From Scatolibacter rhodanostii (lineage in GTDB: Bacteria; Bacillota; Clostridia; Oscillospirales; Acutalibacteraceae), in contig NZ_FZLO01000001.1 of assembly GCF_900197595.1 (NCBI RefSeq), positions 496,001-560,000 of the forward strand: a DNA stretch of 64,000 bases, in the 5' to 3' direction. Made by a program: the position numbers and the translations under genes. Numbering within the stretch: the stretch's first letter is position 1; every line of letters starts with the position of its first letter. The notes under the pieces are model-generated. The model was not told the origin of the DNA, did not search any database, and worked only from the letters and a program-made list of their open reading frames with translations. Below, piece by piece: positions 53,107 to 63,940 of this stretch.

Positions 53107-53886
53107 ATGAACATTAGAAATTTTGTGGATGTAGCTGTTTTACAAGAAATTCAGAACGATTTTTCTACTGCTACTGGACTTGCCGCCGTTGCCGTAGATA
53201 CTGAAGGTAACTATCTGACAAAAGGTAGTAATTTTACTGAGTTTTGCATGAAATATACCCCTGAAGATAGCAACGTTTCAAAACACTCTATGAAATCAGA
53301 CATGAAAGAGATAAATGCCTATTTCTCACACACTGGTTTAATGCGTGTATCTGTCGATATTGTTGTTGAAGATGAAAAAGTGGGGACAATAATAGCAGGG
53401 CAAGTGTTCACGGAAAAACCAAATGAAGATAAATTTAGAGCAATGGCCAGAGATATAGGTGTAAACGAAGAAGATTACATAAAGTTACTGAATAAGATTC
53501 CTGTATGTTCTGAAAAAGTAATTCGTGCTGCGACGGATACGTTGAAAACTACTATAAATCAATTTGTTAATTTAGCTTATATTAAAAAGTTGAATACTAA
53601 AAAAATAGATATTTTTGATTCTGAACTAAAAATTTCACTTGAAAATATTGAAAAAATTCAAGCAATGACCAAAGATTTGCAGCAAGTAGCTACTATGGAA
53701 AAAATTCTGGCTCTAAATGCTTCTGTTGAAGCCGCCCATGCAGGTGTAGCTGGAGTGGGTTTCTCTGTTGTAGCAGAAGAAATTGGAAACGTTTCTCAAA
53801 AATCAGCCCTAGCTTATCAAGAAATTTTTAAACTAGTTGATGTGGTGAAAGATTCTATTCAAAAAATGGGAAATGTCGAAGTGTAA
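53107..53886 (+). CDS. Soluble PocR-domain mini-chemoreceptor
   Basis: The 259-residue protein starts with a PocR-type ligand-binding domain (about 8-160): L-Q-E-I-Q-N-D-F-S-T-A-T-G-L near 13, F-T-E-F-C-M-K near 43 and V-G-T-I-I-A-G-Q-V-F near 97. It ends with a short methyl-accepting chemotaxis signalling hairpin: M-E-K-I-L-A-L-N-A-S-V-E-A-A-H-A-G...G-F-S-V-V-A-E-E-I near 198-226. There are no membrane spans. PocR domains sense small molecules such as hydrocarbons or propanediol-related ligands. The signalling part is shorter than in classical receptors, and no che or flagellar gene is in the window. The ATG has AAAGGAG upstream. Confidence 0.8.
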   Translation: MNIRNFVDVAVLQEIQNDFSTATGLAAVAVDTEGNYLTKGSNFTEFCMKYTPEDSNVSKHSMKSDMKEINAYFSHTGLMRVSVDIVVEDEKVGTIIAGQVFTEKPNEDKFRAMARDIGVNEEDYIKLLNKIPVCSEKVIRAATDTLKTTINQFVNLAYIKKLNTKKIDIFDSELKISLENIEKIQAMTKDLQQVATMEKILALNASVEAAHAGVAGVGFSVVAEEIGNVSQKSALAYQEIFKLVDVVKDSIQKMGNVEV

Positions 53887-53953
53887 AACATGGAAATCAG
53901 CTTTGTTTGTTTAGAAACATAAAAAATTATTTGGTGATGAGGAGTGGATACAC

Positions 53954-55111
53954 ATGAATTCTACTAAGTTAAATACGATAAAAAAAGTATTAGATGACGC
54001 TGTGTCGAAATCATTGATAGCCGGAGCCAATATACTGATTTTTCAGGATGGAAAAGAGCAATATTACTGTGAGAGCGGTTTTGCCGACATAGAGAAACAA
54101 AAACCAATTGAACGTAACTCTATTTTTCATCTGTACTCCATGACAAAACCGATAACAAGCGCTGCCGCTATGATTCTATTAGAGAGAGGTCTAATTGATT
54201 TACTGGATCCAGTCTCAAACTATATTCCCTCATTTAAAGATACGAAAATTTGGAACGGGGAAAACTTTGTTACCCCTAAAAATGAGATCACGCTTAAAAA
54301 CCTTTTAGGTATGGTATCAGGTCTGCCTTATGGTGACACCAGTTCTAGCCATCCTGTCTTAAAAAGAGTAGGAGAAGTTTTTGATGACTCGTCTCTCACT
54401 ACTTTGCAGTTTGCCGACCAAATTGCAAAGTGCGGCATACTGTTTGAGCCAGGTTCTTCTTTTGCCTATGGCACATCAAGTGATATTATGGGGGCAGTTA
54501 TTGAAGTTGTTTCTGGCATGAAATTCTCGGAATTCCTCCAGAAAGAAATCTTTGAACCACTAAATATGCAAGATACTGGATTTTGGATTCCCACCGAAAA
54601 AGCAGATAGGCTCTCTCAAATATATCGATGTCAAGACGGCACCACTAAACTTTATACGGATAACCATCTAGATATTAACAATAAACCTTTTTCACCTCCT
54701 TTGTTCGAATCCGGAGGGGCAGGCTTACTTTCTACTATCGATGATTATATGAAGTTTGCTAATATGTTATTAAATCATGGCCTTACTCATAACGGCTGCT
54801 CTATCTTATCGAAAAAAACCGTTGAATATTTTACATCTCCACAACTATCACCACGTCAGTTTAAAGCTCTTGAAGATTGGCAGGGACTAGCCGGATATAG
54901 CTATGGGAATTTCATGAGGGTTATGGTTGACCCTGGACAAGCTGTGTTGAATGGCAGTGTAGGGGAATACGGTTGGGACGGTTGGCTTGGCACTTATCAC
55001 TGCAATAGTCCCAAAGACAACCTTTCTTTCATTTTAATGATGCAGAAAGTAGATGCCGGCACAGATGCCGTGACTAGACGAATTAGAAACATCTGTATGT
55101 CATCATTATAG
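53954..55111 (+). CDS. Beta-lactamase-family (class C-like) serine hydrolase
   Basis: The 385-residue protein carries the S-x-x-K motif Y-S-M-T-K near residue 70 with the nucleophilic Ser, a Tyr in F-A-Y-G-T-S-S near 175 at the usual Y-x-N place, and a W-D-G-W-L-G-T-Y segment near 342 as in EstB-type esterases. It has no signal peptide, so it probably acts in the cytoplasm as an esterase or peptidase rather than as a resistance beta-lactamase. GAGGAGTGG precedes the ATG. It follows the PocR gene by 67 bases and may share its transcript. Confidence 0.85.
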   Translation: MNSTKLNTIKKVLDDAVSKSLIAGANILIFQDGKEQYYCESGFADIEKQKPIERNSIFHLYSMTKPITSAAAMILLERGLIDLLDPVSNYIPSFKDTKIWNGENFVTPKNEITLKNLLGMVSGLPYGDTSSSHPVLKRVGEVFDDSSLTTLQFADQIAKCGILFEPGSSFAYGTSSDIMGAVIEVVSGMKFSEFLQKEIFEPLNMQDTGFWIPTEKADRLSQIYRCQDGTTKLYTDNHLDINNKPFSPPLFESGGAGLLSTIDDYMKFANMLLNHGLTHNGCSILSKKTVEYFTSPQLSPRQFKALEDWQGLAGYSYGNFMRVMVDPGQAVLNGSVGEYGWDGWLGTYHCNSPKDNLSFILMMQKVDAGTDAVTRRIRNICMSSL

Positions 55112-55123
55112 TTCTATTTTATT

Positions 55124-55182
55124 TAAATTATCACAAGAAAAGAACCCTCTAAATTAGAGGGTTCTTTTCTTGTGATAATTTA
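55124..55182. terminator. Very strong bidirectional terminator
   Basis: A perfect inverted repeat with 29-bp arms around a single central base (55153) covers the whole gap between two converging genes and ends next to the lipoprotein stop. T and A runs inside the arms give T tracts in both directions. Confidence 0.9.
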
Positions 55183-55815
55183 TTAAGTGATTTCCTTTTC
55201 AAAAAACACATTATTGTTTTTGTCTAAAAACTCACACAAAATAGTAGGGTTTTCAATTCCTAAAGTACTCATCTGGTCTAAGAATTTATCAAAAAAGGCT
55301 TCTTTGGAATCAATTTGTGATTCTGCAGTTTTTCGAGCCGTCTCTTTAAAAATTTCGCTAACATTGTCATCTAACGCAATGGAGGGCAAAAAATAAGAAA
55401 AAACCAGATAACCATCTCGAGCAAGAACACTCATTTCAATCCCTAACTTTTTAAGGCTTTCTACTGATGAAGTATAGCTTTTATTTTCTTTAGAAAAGCT
55501 TACAACTTGTTCTAGAATCAATTGATTTGATTCATCTGAAGATTCAATAGGTTCTTCGCTAGGCACTTCTTCAGGAATTTCTTCTGGTGGAGGAGAGCTA
55601 GGAGTTTCAGGCGTTGGTTCAATGATAATAGGCGCAGAAGATTCAGGCACAATTTCTTTTGGTACTTCGGGTTCTTGTTCAATAGGCGCTTCCGATATAG
55701 GAGCAACTTCAGGTGGCATCGAACTGCTACTTTCTCCCGGTAGCGTTCTTTTACAACTTGAGAGTAAAGCGGTAACCATCAAACCGCATATCAATAATGA
55801 TAGGATTTTTTTCAT
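55183..55815 (-). CDS. Lipoprotein with Pro/Glu-rich linker
   Basis: The 210-residue protein has a lipoprotein signal (M-K-K-I-L-S-L-L ... L-L-S-S-C at 17-21), a Ser/Pro/Glu-rich linker (about 25-95) that should span the wall, and a C-terminal domain of about 115 residues with V-S-F-S-K-E-N and S-L-K-K-L-G-I-E-M-S-V. The domain is reminiscent of DUF4854-type lipoprotein domains, but I cannot confirm that. It is anchored outside the membrane; function unknown. Confidence 0.7.
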   Translation of the reverse strand: MKKILSLLICGLMVTALLSSCKRTLPGESSSSMPPEVAPISEAPIEQEPEVPKEIVPESSAPIIIEPTPETPSSPPPEEIPEEVPSEEPIESSDESNQLILEQVVSFSKENKSYTSSVESLKKLGIEMSVLARDGYLVFSYFLPSIALDDNVSEIFKETARKTAESQIDSKEAFFDKFLDQMSTLGIENPTILCEFLDKNNNVFFEKEIT

Positions 55816-56004
55816 TGCATTAAGACTCCTTTTTATATTTCAAAAATATTGCTAATAATAAGGATAACAAGAAGAAAAAGAACAAAAAATGTAATTGCAT
55901 ATTTTGCCTATTTCCGATATGTTCAAAGTTATTTTACCCAGTAATACGAATATAATCATAAAAAATAAAAAAATACGATTCATAAACAATTTACAAAATA
56001 TATA

Positions 56005-56033
56005 TTGACTTATTCTGACCAAAGTGGTACATT
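56005..56033 (+). promoter_or_regulatory. Promoter of the heat-shock operon
   Basis: TTGACT (56005-56010) and TACATT (56028-56033) are 17 bp apart. The predicted start near 56040 lies just before the CIRCE element, the classical arrangement. The sequence between 55816 and 56005 is AT-rich without a gene. Confidence 0.75.
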
Positions 56034-56042
56034 TATAGCAAG

Positions 56043-56075
56043 GTTTTAGCACTCGAACTCTTAGAGTGCTAAAAC
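56043..56075. promoter_or_regulatory. CIRCE operator (HrcA-binding site)
   Basis: TTAGCACTC - 9 bases - GAGTGCTAA is a perfect match to the CIRCE consensus (56046-56072), and the arms extend to 12 bp (GTTTTAGCACTC with its complement). HrcA binds it and represses the operon until heat stress occupies GroE/HrcA. Confidence 0.97.
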
Positions 56076-56094
56076 CGAAACAGAGGTGAAGGAT

Positions 56095-57120
56095 ATGCAG
56101 TTGACAGATCGTAAGAGAAAGATTCTTTCCTGCATTGTTTCTGAGTTTGTTTCTGGAGGAGAACCTGTTGGTTCTAAGGTAATAGCTGAAGAAATCGGTG
56201 TTTCATCGGCAACAGTTCGCAACGAAATGGCAGAGCTGATTGAAATGGGTCTGCTTAGTCAACCGCATACTTCAGCAGGCAGAATTCCCTCTCAGACAGG
56301 TTATCGTGAATATGTAAATCACTTGACAGAGCCCTATGTCCTTTCTGAAAAAGATAAAAAATTTCTTGATTCAGCTCTTTTAAATGAAGCATATGACATG
56401 GAAAGGCTTTTAAAAGGTGCTGCACGAGTGCTTTCTGTTTTCTCAAAAAGTATTTCGATTGTCTCCACTTCAGGAGGGCGGTCCGCAAAAATCCGAGCAG
56501 TTCAGTTTGTTCAAATTGCAAGACGAAGCGCCATGCTAATTTTGATGAGTTCTGCCGGAACGGTCAAGAGTGAAATTTTTCATTGCGATTTTGATTTAAC
56601 AGCAGACATCACAAGAGTTTTATTCCGTGCCTTTAACGAAAAGCTGTCTGGTGTTCCAATCATCAGCATTACGATGCCTTTTATTCAAACATTGGCAGCA
56701 TCCATGAAAGAACTTTCAATATTAACAGGAGCTGCTATGGTGGCTTTACTGAATGCTGCTCAAAAGACAGCAAAAGCAGAAATTTTTGTAGATGGACAGA
56801 TGAATCTTTTATTTTATCCTGATTTTGAACAGGGAGAAATTAGAGTCATTGTAGACTATCTTCAACATGAAGAAAAGTTAGCTCCACTTCTGCAAAACGA
56901 GTCAGAACGAGCTAGTGTCAGCATTGGGCATGAACTACAGCAAAGTGCACTTACCGAAACATCCTTGGTGGTATCACGATATGCTGTAGGAGGTCATGAT
57001 ACAGGTGCCATAGCCGTGCTAGGCCCTTTAAGAATGAATTATCCCAAATTAATAGCAGCAGTTGAATACACTTCTGCACAGGTCGGCGAAATCTTGACAA
57101 TGCTAACCTACACAGAATAA
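56095..57120 (+). CDS. hrcA: Heat-inducible transcription repressor HrcA
   Basis: The 341-residue protein starts with a winged helix-turn-helix (L-T-D-R-K-R-K-I-L ... S-S-A-T-V-R-N-E-M-A-E-L), then P-H-T-S-A-G-R-I-P-S near residue 59 and the C-terminal GAF-like sensor part. The ATG at 56095 has AGAGG 8 bases upstream; a GTG at 56086 lies inside that site. It represses its own operon through the CIRCE element about 20 bases upstream. First gene of hrcA-grpE-dnaK-dnaJ. Confidence 0.96.
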   Translation: MQLTDRKRKILSCIVSEFVSGGEPVGSKVIAEEIGVSSATVRNEMAELIEMGLLSQPHTSAGRIPSQTGYREYVNHLTEPYVLSEKDKKFLDSALLNEAYDMERLLKGAARVLSVFSKSISIVSTSGGRSAKIRAVQFVQIARRSAMLILMSSAGTVKSEIFHCDFDLTADITRVLFRAFNEKLSGVPIISITMPFIQTLAASMKELSILTGAAMVALLNAAQKTAKAEIFVDGQMNLLFYPDFEQGEIRVIVDYLQHEEKLAPLLQNESERASVSIGHELQQSALTETSLVVSRYAVGGHDTGAIAVLGPLRMNYPKLIAAVEYTSAQVGEILTMLTYTE

Positions 57121-57151
57121 GTGATAAAATAGAAGGAAAGGGGTCAGAATC

Positions 57152-57730
57152 TTGGAGCAAGAAAAGGAAGTACAATCAGTTGAAGAAACTGAGGTTACAC
57201 TTGAAAACAATCAAGAAGCTGAAACGATATCTGAACATTCAAAAGAAAAAGGAAAGAAAAAGAAAGAGAAGAAATCTCCTGAAAAAGTAGAGCTTGAAAA
57301 ACTACAGGCAGATTATGAAGTACTAAACGATAAGCTGTTAAGAGTTTGTGCAGAATACGATAATTTTAGAAAACGTAGTCAAACAGAAAAATTGCAAGCA
57401 TACAACAATGCTTTGGCTGATACTGTCAGTGCCATTTTGCCGGTCTACGACAATGTAGACAGAGCTTTAGCGCAAGAACAAGCTACAGCAGAAAGCCTAC
57501 TCAAAGGACTTGAAATGATTGCTAATCAATTTAAGTCATCTTTTGAATCATTGGGTGTAAAGCCAATTGGAGAAAAGGGAGAATCATTTGATCCAGAATT
57601 GCATAATGCAGTTTCTCATATTGAAAATGACGAGTTGGGTGAAAATGTAATCGCTGAAATTCTACAAAAGGGTTACATTTTAAATGAAGATAAAATTATC
57701 CGCCATGCTATGGTTCAAGTGGCAAACTAA
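57152..57730 (+). CDS. grpE: Nucleotide exchange factor GrpE
   Basis: The 192-residue protein has a charged, disordered N-terminus (about 1-55), a long coiled coil, and the GrpE core with Y-D-N-F-R-K-R-S-Q near residue 70 and V-D-R-A-L near 105, ending in the beta-domain segment I-L-Q-K-G-Y-I-L-N. It exchanges ADP for ATP on DnaK. The start is a TTG at 57152, supported by AAAGGGG 8 bases upstream; no ATG in a suitable place exists. Confidence 0.95.
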   Translation: MEQEKEVQSVEETEVTLENNQEAETISEHSKEKGKKKKEKKSPEKVELEKLQADYEVLNDKLLRVCAEYDNFRKRSQTEKLQAYNNALADTVSAILPVYDNVDRALAQEQATAESLLKGLEMIANQFKSSFESLGVKPIGEKGESFDPELHNAVSHIENDELGENVIAEILQKGYILNEDKIIRHAMVQVAN

Positions 57731-57787
57731 AGTAAATAATATGTATAAAAGGGATCAATAATCCTATTTTAGAAATAGTATTTTTAA

Positions 57788-59650
<1,863 letters not shown>

Positions 59651-59676
59651 GATAGTGTTGGCATAAAAATCGAATC

Positions 59677-59711
59677 AAAGTGCAGGGGCAGAACACTGTC
59701 CTTGCACTTTT
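59677..59711 (+). other. Hairpin between dnaK and dnaJ
   Basis: Aaagtgcagg pairs with ccttgcacttt (one mismatch) across an 11-nt loop, and the dnaJ ribosome site follows directly. It may act as a weak terminator or processing site that lowers dnaJ relative to dnaK. Confidence 0.5.
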
Positions 59712-59723
59712 AGGAGTGAAGCA

Positions 59724-60860
59724 ATGGCTGAAAAGAGAGATTTTTATGAGGTACTTGGTGTATCAAAAGGTGCCTCAGACGATGAAATTAAAAAAGCTTA
59801 TCGAAAGCTGGCAAAGCAATATCACCCAGATCTAAATCCTGACAACAAGGAAGCAGAAACAAAATTTAAAGAAGCAAACGAGGCTTATGAAGTTCTTTCT
59901 GATGCTGATAAAAAATCAAGATATGACCAATTTGGTCATGCCGGCGTAGATCCCAATTTTGGTGGCGGCGCAGGTGGCGGTGATCCATTTGGTGGCATGG
60001 GATTTGACTTCAGTGATATTTTTGAAGGCTTTTTCGGTGGTGGCGGAAGACGTTCTAATCCAAACGCACCACGAAGAGGCAGTGATGTTCAAAGCAGAAT
60101 TGCTATTTCTTTTGAAGAAGCTGCTAAAGGCTGTGAGAAAGAGATTAACTATCAGCAAATTGAAAATTGTCATGATTGTCACGGTAGTGGTGCAGCGGCT
60201 GGAACTTCTCCCAAGCCTTGTTCGGCTTGTAATGGAACAGGCCAAGTAAGAATCAACCAAAGAACACCTTTTGGCGTTGTGCAGTCTAGTCAGACTTGTT
60301 CTAGTTGTCAAGGTAAAGGTAAAACGATTGAAACACCTTGTTCTACTTGCAATGGTACAGGTAAAATTCGTTCGAAAAAACCTCTTAAGGTTTCTATCCC
60401 TGCCGGTATCGATGACGATCAGATGCTGAGAGTGAGCGGAAAGGGAAATGCCGGTTCTAACGGTGGCCCTTCTGGAGATTTACTGGTTGCAATTTCTGTC
60501 AGACCTCATGCTATTTTTGAGCGTCGAGGAAACGACGTTTGGTGCGACATGCCAATCACCTTTACACAAGCAGCTTTAGGCTGTGAAGTAACTGTGCCCA
60601 CCCTAGATGGCAAGGTGAAGTATACAATTCATTCTGGTGCGCAACCAGGCGATACTTTTAAACTTAAAGGTAGAGGCATTCAAAGTGTACATGGACGGTT
60701 ACGTGGCGATCAATATGTAAAAGTAACGGTTGAAATTCCTAAAAACCTTTCTAAGCGCCAACAAGAAATTTTGCAAGAATTTGATAACACAAGTGACGAT
60801 AAAAATTATCAAAAAAAGAAGAAATTCTTTACCAAAATCAAAGAAATGTTTGGCGAATAA
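59724..60860 (+). CDS. dnaJ: Co-chaperone DnaJ (Hsp40)
   Basis: The 378-residue protein has the J domain with Y-H-P-D-L-N near residue 31, a Gly/Phe-rich segment (about 75-112), four zinc motifs [24 protein letters not shown] and C-S-T-C-N-G-T-G between 144 and 214, and the client-binding C-terminal domains. It stimulates DnaK ATPase and delivers unfolded clients. TAGGAGTG precedes the ATG. Confidence 0.98.
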   Translation: MAEKRDFYEVLGVSKGASDDEIKKAYRKLAKQYHPDLNPDNKEAETKFKEANEAYEVLSDADKKSRYDQFGHAGVDPNFGGGAGGGDPFGGMGFDFSDIFEGFFGGGGRRSNPNAPRRGSDVQSRIAISFEEAAKGCEKEINYQQIENCHDCHGSGAAAGTSPKPCSACNGTGQVRINQRTPFGVVQSSQTCSSCQGKGKTIETPCSTCNGTGKIRSKKPLKVSIPAGIDDDQMLRVSGKGNAGSNGGPSGDLLVAISVRPHAIFERRGNDVWCDMPITFTQAALGCEVTVPTLDGKVKYTIHSGAQPGDTFKLKGRGIQSVHGRLRGDQYVKVTVEIPKNLSKRQQEILQEFDNTSDDKNYQKKKKFFTKIKEMFGE

Positions 60861-60864
60861 ATAA

Positions 60865-60905
60865 AGAAAACTGTCAAGTGATATCCCTTCACATGACAGT
60901 TTTCT
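60865..60905 (+). terminator. Terminator of the heat-shock operon
   Basis: A 17-bp stem with one mismatch (agaaaactgtcaagtga with tcacatgacagttttct) follows the dnaJ stop by 4 bases. The T run after the stem is interrupted (TTTTCTATTT). Confidence 0.82.
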
Positions 60906-60978
60906 ATTTATCTGAGAAATAAACTATCACCACACCATGTGTTTTCATAGAATAGAAAAAAACATAGAGGTGAAAAAT

Positions 60979-61311
60979 ATGGAAACTGGTCTTACTCTTG
61001 TTATACTTATTTTACTGCTCTTAGGGTTTATAGAAGTATTTCGCCGTCTTATTTTTTGGGTATTAGAACCAGACGACACGGGAGATTTTGTGCTAATGGT
61101 TCATCCTAAGAGAATCGACGACTGTGAATATCTCATTCGCAGTGCGGCTAGTCGAATGAAGTGGATGCGTTTACGAAAACCCTGTAAACTTATTTGTATT
61201 AATGAAAACGATGATGAAGAAATTAACGTGCTTTGTAACTATCTTTCTGTTGAATTTCCTTTTTTGACCGTTTCAAATTTAGAGAATTTAAGGTATAATA
61301 GCATTAAATAA
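60979..61311 (+). CDS. Small membrane-anchored protein of unknown function
   Basis: The 110-residue protein has one N-terminal membrane span (L-T-L-V-I-L-I-L-L-L-L-G-F-I near residues 5-18) and a soluble domain of about 80 residues with L-M-V-H-P-K-R-I-D-D-C-E-Y-L-I-R-S-A and L-I-C-I-N-E-N-D-D-E-E. The latter looks like a small alpha/beta fold. The ATG at 60979 has AGAGGTG 7 bases upstream and is preferred over 60937. I do not recognise the family. The 115 bases before recD2 hold nothing clear. Confidence 0.7.
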   Translation: METGLTLVILILLLLGFIEVFRRLIFWVLEPDDTGDFVLMVHPKRIDDCEYLIRSAASRMKWMRLRKPCKLICINENDDEEINVLCNYLSVEFPFLTVSNLENLRYNSIK

Positions 61312-61426
61312 ATTGTTTCATGTAAAATGAGCAATTCAGACAAACTTCTTGTTAACACAAGCGTTCGCATTCATTTCTTAAATTATGTATATAAAAAGGT
61401 CTTTTAAATTTTAGGCAGGAGAAAAA

Positions 61427-63646
61427 ATGGCAGAAGAAAAGCTTTTTGAATTAACCGGTTCAGTTGAACGGGTAGTATACCGAAATGATAAAAATCAATA
61501 TACCGTGTTAGAGATGAATACGGGAGAAGAGCTGATTACAGTTGTCGGCTCTCTTCCTTATGCCAGCGAGGGAGAAGAACTCCATGTATATGGAACATGG
61601 ACGAATCATCTAAGTTATGGTGAGCAATTCAAAGCCACAGCATTTGAACATGCACGCCCTGCTACTACAGAAGCAATGCTTAAATACTTGTCATCAGGTG
61701 CAATAAAGGGTATTGGAAGCACAACGGCTAATCGCATTATAGAACTTTTTGGCAATCAGGCTTTGGACGTCATTGAAAATGAACCCGAGCGTCTTACACA
61801 GGTTCGAGGCATTACTAAGAAAAAGGCCCTTCAAATCAGCGAAGAGATGAAACAAGTATATGGAATCAGGGAACTAATGACTTACCTTGGTACCTACGGC
61901 GTCAAGCCGGAACAAACGATTGCTATATGGAAAATGTTTGGTGACGACTCATTAAATTGTATTCGAGAAGACCCCTATTGCATGTGTTCTGAAGAGTTAG
62001 CAATCAGTTTTAATATCGCAGACTCCATTGCAGAAGAAATGGAACGCTCGGCTGATAATATGGATAGAGTGAAAGCAGGCGTACAATATGTACTGCGACA
62101 CAATTTGAATAATGGCCATACCTGTTTACCTGCCGATAAATTGTGTTTAACCGCTCAACATATGCTGGGTGTTGAGCTTTCGCAAGTACAAGATGCTATC
62201 TACATACTTTGCGAAGAATTCCAACTTATTAATGAAAATTTTGAAGGAATAGATTATCTTTTTTTACCCAAACAGCATCAATGCGAAACTTATATTGCAG
62301 AGCGTATGAAATTAATGCTGAAATATCCCGCACAGGCAATTCTTGATATAGACGAAGAAATTGCGCACATTGAAGAAGATAACCGTATTGAATATGCCGA
62401 AACACAGAGACAAGCTATTCGCCTTGCTATGGAAAAAGGCGTTTTGATTTTGACGGGAGGCCCTGGCACAGGAAAGACAACCACGCTAAATGCTATTATT
62501 CAAATTCTAAAAGAAAAAGGTGAAACCGTCTTGCTAGCTGCCCCTACAGGAAGAGCTGCAAAACGAATGAGTGAATTAACAGGAGAAGAAGCGAAGACTA
62601 TCCACCGTTTATTACAGGTGGAATGGGATGAAAAAGATCGTCCTGTATTCAAGAAAAGCGAAAGAGACCCCTTAGAATGTGATTGTTTGGTTATCGATGA
62701 GCTTTCTATGGTAGATTCTTATGTATTTGAAAGTGTATTGCGAGCCTTGCCACTTTCTTGTCGTGTTATTTTTGTTGGTGACAGTGACCAGCTTCCCTCT
62801 GTTGGAGAAGGCAATATATTAAAAGATTTAATTGATTCCGCTCTTTTTGCCACCGTACAGCTAAAAGAAATTTTCCGTCAATCTATGCAGAGTTTAATTG
62901 TGACTAACGCGCATCGAATTGTAGAAGGTGAAATGCCTGTTCTACGAGCGAGAGACAATGATTTTTTCTTTATGCCGTATGAAGACAAATTGGCAGCGGC
63001 AGATGTTATCGTATCTTTATGCGCAAACCGGCTTCCCAAGAGTTATCATTATTCTCCTGTGACAGATATACAGGTCCTATGTCCAGGGCGTAAAGGGGAA
63101 CTTGGCACATACGAACTCAACAAAACACTAAGAGAAGCTGTAAATCCAAAAGCCAAGGAGAAAAATGAAATAAAAATTGGGGGAGAACTCTATCGCCTAG
63201 GTGACAAAGTTATGCAAGTACGCAATAATTACCAACTGCCTTGGGCGCGTGAAGATGGCACACAAGGCGAAGGTGTATTCAACGGAGATATGGGTATTAT
63301 TGTAGAGATTGATAAACCAGCTGCAACCCTCAAAGTATTAATAGATGATAAATTTGTTACTTATGATTTTGAACACGCCGGTTCAGAACTGGAGCTAGCT
63401 TACGCAGTAACGGTACATAAAAGTCAAGGAAATGAGTTTTCAGCTGTTATTATTCCTGTGCTTGGGACAGTGTCAAATCTTTCCTATCGAAATCTGCTTT
63501 ATACCGCTATTACCCGTGCAAAAAATCTAGTCATTTTAGTGGGACAATATGAAACCATTGCTAGAATGGTTCAGAATAACAAGAGAACAAAACGATATAC
63601 TGGCCTGGTTCGTTTTTTGAAAGAGAATCACTCCGATAGCTTATAA
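61427..63646 (+). CDS. recD2: ATP-dependent DNA helicase RecD2
   Basis: The 739-residue protein is of the RecD2 type found in organisms without needing RecBC: an N-terminal OB-like region, helix-hairpin-helix repeats (I-K-G-I-G-S-T-T-A near residue 90; V-R-G-I-T-K-K-K-A near 126), then superfamily 1B helicase motifs L-T-G-G-P-G-T-G-K-T-T near 342, D-E-L-S-M-V-D near 424, G-D-S-D-Q-L-P-S-V-G near 450 and V-T-V-H-K-S-Q-G near 662. GGCAGGAG precedes the ATG. It unwinds DNA 5' to 3' in repair or replication-fork maintenance. Confidence 0.93.
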   Translation: MAEEKLFELTGSVERVVYRNDKNQYTVLEMNTGEELITVVGSLPYASEGEELHVYGTWTNHLSYGEQFKATAFEHARPATTEAMLKYLSSGAIKGIGSTTANRIIELFGNQALDVIENEPERLTQVRGITKKKALQISEEMKQVYGIRELMTYLGTYGVKPEQTIAIWKMFGDDSLNCIREDPYCMCSEELAISFNIADSIAEEMERSADNMDRVKAGVQYVLRHNLNNGHTCLPADKLCLTAQHMLGVELSQVQDAIYILCEEFQLINENFEGIDYLFLPKQHQCETYIAERMKLMLKYPAQAILDIDEEIAHIEEDNRIEYAETQRQAIRLAMEKGVLILTGGPGTGKTTTLNAIIQILKEKGETVLLAAPTGRAAKRMSELTGEEAKTIHRLLQVEWDEKDRPVFKKSERDPLECDCLVIDELSMVDSYVFESVLRALPLSCRVIFVGDSDQLPSVGEGNILKDLIDSALFATVQLKEIFRQSMQSLIVTNAHRIVEGEMPVLRARDNDFFFMPYEDKLAAADVIVSLCANRLPKSYHYSPVTDIQVLCPGRKGELGTYELNKTLREAVNPKAKEKNEIKIGGELYRLGDKVMQVRNNYQLPWAREDGTQGEGVFNGDMGIIVEIDKPAATLKVLIDDKFVTYDFEHAGSELELAYAVTVHKSQGNEFSAVIIPVLGTVSNLSYRNLLYTAITRAKNLVILVGQYETIARMVQNNKRTKRYTGLVRFLKENHSDSL

Positions 63647-63729
63647 TACCGATACGAGAGATTACAAGTTTACGGTACATTTATTAACGCTCTACTTTTT
63701 GTAACGCAAACTATTACCGACTGCTTTTC

Positions 63730-63758
63730 TTGAAAAAAACAGGTAGGTATGGTATAAT
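63730..63758 (+). promoter_or_regulatory. Promoter before a long leader
   Basis: TTGAAA (63730-63735) and a perfect TATAAT (63753-63758) are 17 bp apart. The leader to the next start codon is about 176 nt. It contains three AGCT blocks that can pair in alternative ways and a run of seven T at 63882-63888 after a weak hairpin. Confidence 0.82.
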
Positions 63759-63940
63759 GATGACGTTCAACAAGAAGCTTAAAATTCAAATTAGCTAAGG
63801 AAGATTGAGCTATCGTTGACACAAAGAACTGTTCGAACTTAATCAAAATCTATACCGCCCAGTGATTCGCAATTGAAGTCTTTTTTTAACAATAAACAAA
63901 CACGATATTTGTTCTTATACATAATAAAGGAGTTGACATT

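Noticed and set aside
53954-55111. True beta-lactamase
   Set aside because: There is no signal peptide, and the Y-x-N motif is Y-G-T; the EstB-like G-W-L-G segment fits esterases better.
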